From an uncultured Collinsella sp. (lineage in GTDB: Bacteria > Actinomycetota > Coriobacteriia > Coriobacteriales > Coriobacteriaceae): DNA of 8,098 nt. The notes beneath the pieces are model-generated. The model was not told the DNA's origin. It worked only from the letters and a program-made list of their open reading frames with translations, and did not search any database. This document shows, in pieces, positions 6,283 to 8,098 of this stretch. Location of the stretch: NCBI GenBank assembly GCA_902492185.1, contig CABUKY010000082.1, positions 1 to 8,098 of the forward strand. Reading direction: 5' to 3'. Position 1 is the stretch's first letter; each line of letters begins with the position of its first letter. The translations under genes and the position numbers were made by a program.

Positions 6283-6966
6283 ATGAAAGCACTTCCGTTT
6301 CCCTGCATCCGCCCGGCTCAGGACCGCGTGCTCGAGGCGCTGCCTGCAATGGACAGCATCATGAGCGGCAACGATGCTCTGCGCGGAGCCATTGCCGATG
6401 GTCTGATGCTCAAGGACCCGGGTGCGGCGTATTACGTGTACGAATGCTCGGGCGAGCCGGGACGTGTGACGGGTGTCGTGGCGATCTGCCCGACGAGTGT
6501 ACTTGCGGGCGGCAAGGGCGATGCCAGCGCCGACGTGGCCGCCGCCGCGCGCGCGATCGCCGAGCTCAAGGTGCAGCCGCGCCCCGTGTCGCTCGCCTAC
6601 GAGGCGTCGCCCGTCATGGACATCATCCTGGGCGCTGCCAAAGAGGGCGCCTCGCTCTACGCCGTCACCGACCCCGCGGGTATTACGCACCGCGTGTGGG
6701 AGGTCAAGCGCGAGGACGCCGTCGGCGCCATCCGTGCCATGCTCGACCAGGCGCCGGAGGCGGCACTGGCCGACGACCCTGCCTACGCTGCCGCACTAGT
6801 CGAGGCATCACAGCTCCTGGCCGATGAGGCCCGTTCCGCCGGAACGTACACCGGCAAGGAGCCGTTCAACTTTACCGTTGCCGTGCTCTTCCCCGCTGCG
6901 CAGGCCAGCGGCGGCGCACCGCAGGTTCCGACGGGTCTGCTCACGCACCAAGTCGCGCGGTTCTAG
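6283..6966 (+). CDS. Shortened DUF1015-related protein
   Basis: The 227-residue product resembles, in collinear blocks, the DUF1015 (PF06245) family of unknown function: PFPCIRPAQ at residues 5-13, DGLMLKDPGAAYYVYE (about 39-54), VTGVVAICPTSVLA, PVSLAYEASP, ITHRVWEVK (G.xHR.W block), and GTYTGKEPFNFTVAVLFP near 190-207. These assignments are from memory of the family. Typical members are about 400 residues. Here the stretch between the N-terminal block and the YYVYE block is missing, the KHE.T/KE.DR segment is absent, the signature ADGHHR position reads ADDPAY, and the protein stops soon after the VLFP block. The frame is intact with normal coding bias, so it looks like a maintained compact variant more than a fresh pseudogene. 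A weak TAGGA lies six bases before ATG 6283. It is probably co-transcribed with the M20 gene. Confidence 0.65.
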   Translation: MKALPFPCIRPAQDRVLEALPAMDSIMSGNDALRGAIADGLMLKDPGAAYYVYECSGEPGRVTGVVAICPTSVLAGGKGDASADVAAAARAIAELKVQPRPVSLAYEASPVMDIILGAAKEGASLYAVTDPAGITHRVWEVKREDAVGAIRAMLDQAPEAALADDPAYAAALVEASQLLADEARSAGTYTGKEPFNFTVAVLFPAAQASGGAPQVPTGLLTHQVARF

Positions 6967-7011
6967 CAAGACCAGACCGCGCAGCACAAAAATCGGCAGC
7001 TCAACAAACAG

Positions 7012-7052
7012 GGGGCGGAGATGCAGCAGGTACATGCATCTCCGCCCCTTTT
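7012..7052 (+). terminator. Strong hairpin terminator between convergent units
   Basis: GGGGCGGAGATGCA (7012-7025) and TGCATCTCCGCCCC (7035-7048) form a perfect 14-bp stem with a nine-base loop, followed by TTTT (7049-7052). It ends the peptidase/DUF1015 unit. On the minus strand the hairpin is followed by a T-rich TGTTTGTTG, so it probably also terminates the phosphatase genes, whose last stop codon is at 7096. Confidence 0.88.
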
Positions 7053-7095
7053 GCGTCGAGAAGTTATGCCAGCGACCCGTGCCGCCACGCTCGCG

Positions 7096-7731
7096 TTATC
7101 CCCGTTGCGGGCCTGCTGCCGCCACAAGTGGTTCAAGCCCCAGCTCGCGCGCGTAATCCTCCTGCGTAAAGACTTCGACAAGTTCAAACGTATCGGCCGT
7201 ATCGTCAAACGCAAAATGCAGCACTGAGCAGTTGCCCGGCACGCGTTCGCGCTCGTCTGCCGCCGCGCCCCGCACGTGGTCCAAAAACTCCTTGATAGCC
7301 GAGCCATGGCTCACCGCGAGCACGCACTCGTGGTCCGGACGTCGCATAAGATCGGTTATCGTCGCCGCCATGCGCTCGCGCACCTGCATCTGGCTCTCGC
7401 CGCCAAACTGACGATAGAAATCTCGCCACGGGCGCTCGGGCATAAGCATCACGCGCTCGGCCTCAAAGTCGCCAAAGAACCACTCACGCAGACCGTCCAG
7501 GCGCTCGTACGCCAAGCCCGGCCACAGGTTGGCGATAGTCTGCTCGGTGCGATGAAGCGTGGAGGTGTAGGCATGATCGGGCTCAATGCCGCACGCACGT
7601 AAAAACATGCCGGCGCGCGCCGCCTGGTCGCAACCCAACTGCGTAAGCGGCGAGTCACTCCACCCCTGAATGATACGCTTGAGGTTGAATATCGTCTGTC
7701 CATGACGGACCAGATACAGATCTTTATTCAT
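7096..7731 (-). CDS. Histidine phosphatase family protein (phosphoglycerate mutase-like), copy 1
   Basis: The 211-residue product carries the full branch-2,3-bisphosphoglycerate mutase/phosphatase active site: LVRHGQT with R9 and the nucleophile H10, QGWSDSPLT, YTSTLHRTEQT with R61, the acid residue in GLREW (E83), and AVSHGS with H142. Such cytosolic enzymes dephosphorylate small phosphometabolites or proteins through a phosphohistidine. The exact substrate is not readable. A C-terminal tail of about 25 residues after the core is absent from the neighbouring copy. The ATG at 7731 has AAAGGA (7742-7737) five bases upstream; a TTG at 7755 overlapping the previous stop is less likely. It lies directly downstream of its paralogue, probably in one operon, and converges on the DUF1015-related gene. 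Confidence 0.92.
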   Translation of the reverse strand: MNKDLYLVRHGQTIFNLKRIIQGWSDSPLTQLGCDQAARAGMFLRACGIEPDHAYTSTLHRTEQTIANLWPGLAYERLDGLREWFFGDFEAERVMLMPERPWRDFYRQFGGESQMQVRERMAATITDLMRRPDHECVLAVSHGSAIKEFLDHVRGAAADERERVPGNCSVLHFAFDDTADTFELVEVFTQEDYARELGLEPLVAAAGPQRG

Positions 7732-7748
7732 AGGGGTCCTTTCGTTCG

Positions 7749-8098
7749 TTACCAATCAAGGAGCGAAAACGCCCCGTCGCAATAGCCAAAATGAAGCACG
7801 GCTCCGTTGTCGGGTAGCTCTCCCCTGCCAGTCACATACTCAAGAAACTCCTGGCAGGCTGAGCCGTGGGAAACCGCCAGCACGCAGTCGTGCTGCGGCC
7901 TGGCCATGATGCGCGACAGCACCGCGACCATACGCGACTGGAGCTGCACTTCAGACTCGCCACCAAAGGCCACCGGATAATCACCCCAGGGCTGCGGCGG
8001 CATATCGCGATTTGATGTGCCCTCCAGCGAGCCCAAATGCCACTCGCGTAGGTCATCGACCAGCTCTATCGAGCAGCCCTCGCCAGCAATTAGCTCAG
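7749..8098 (-). CDS. Histidine phosphatase family protein, copy 2 (5' end cut by window edge)
   Basis: The frame is open from the right edge of the window to the stop at 7749-7751, giving 115 residues of the C-terminal half. DLREWHLGSLEG holds the expected acid Glu, and LAVSHGSACQEFLEYV holds the second catalytic His. It aligns block by block with copy 1 (GLREWFFG, FGGES, RPDHECVLAVSHGSA, VLHF), so the two are tandem paralogues that have clearly diverged. The N-terminal RHG region lies outside the window and cannot be checked. It ends soon after the VLHFGYCDGAF block, without the tail seen in copy 1. An internal TTG at 8036 is not the real start, since the homologous frame continues upstream. 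The 17-base gap to copy 1 suggests one transcript. Confidence 0.9.
   Translation of the reverse strand, partial: ELIAGEGCSIELVDDLREWHLGSLEGTSNRDMPPQPWGDYPVAFGGESEVQLQSRMVAVLSRIMARPQHDCVLAVSHGSACQEFLEYVTGRGELPDNGAVLHFGYCDGAFSLLDW

Noticed and set aside
7732..7755. TTG start at 7755 for phosphatase copy 1
   Set aside because: The ATG at 7731 has a well-spaced AAAGGA and places the LVRHGQT motif at residue 7, as usual for the family.
1..8098. Mobile elements, CRISPR arrays, tRNA or rRNA genes, toxin-antitoxin or defence systems
   Set aside because: I saw no transposase, integrase, regularly spaced repeats, cloverleaf or defence-type domains. All well-supported coding regions are metabolic or transport genes.

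Overview
The window is high-GC bacterial chromosome with dense, mostly single-copy housekeeping genes and no mobile element, CRISPR array, tRNA or rRNA that I can see. GC-rich third codon positions, AGGAG-type ribosome binding sites and the protein types fit an actinobacterial gut anaerobe. Coriobacteriia, and Collinsella in particular, is my best guess, but that is inference from general resemblance and not a database result.

Layout from left to right: (1) a metallophosphoesterase gene on the minus strand, cut by the left edge (1-407), with its own promoter and a structured leader. (2) A 253-bp divergent intergenic region rich in short palindromes. (3) A CPA1/NhaP-type cation/proton antiporter with cytosolic RCK_C-like modules (661-2262), followed by a strong Shine-Dalgarno with a questionable mini-ORF. 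(4) serC and serA (2490-4847), the first two steps of the phosphorylated serine pathway, closed by a strong intrinsic terminator at 4910-4944. (5) A probable two-gene unit: an M20 (ArgE/DapE-type) metallopeptidase (5023-6243), whose likely -10 box lies inside a perfect dyad, and a shortened DUF1015-related protein (6283-6966). It ends at a 14-bp hairpin terminator shared with the convergent minus-strand unit. (6) Two tandem paralogous histidine-phosphatase (phosphoglycerate mutase-like) genes on the minus strand (7096-7731 complete; 7749-8098 cut by the right edge).

The most interesting theme is serine metabolism. SerA belongs to the short ACT-containing type and lacks the usual catalytic Glu. 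DUF1015 genes are, as I recall, often neighbours of this serC-serA pair in other anaerobes, and here a compacted version with a degenerate signature motif sits one gene away. No classical serB is present, but two histidine-phosphatase genes lie just downstream, and that fold is known to supply phosphoserine phosphatase in some bacteria. I found no clear evidence of a completely new system. The candidates worth following are the reduced DUF1015 protein, the possible phosphatase link and several palindromic putative operators.
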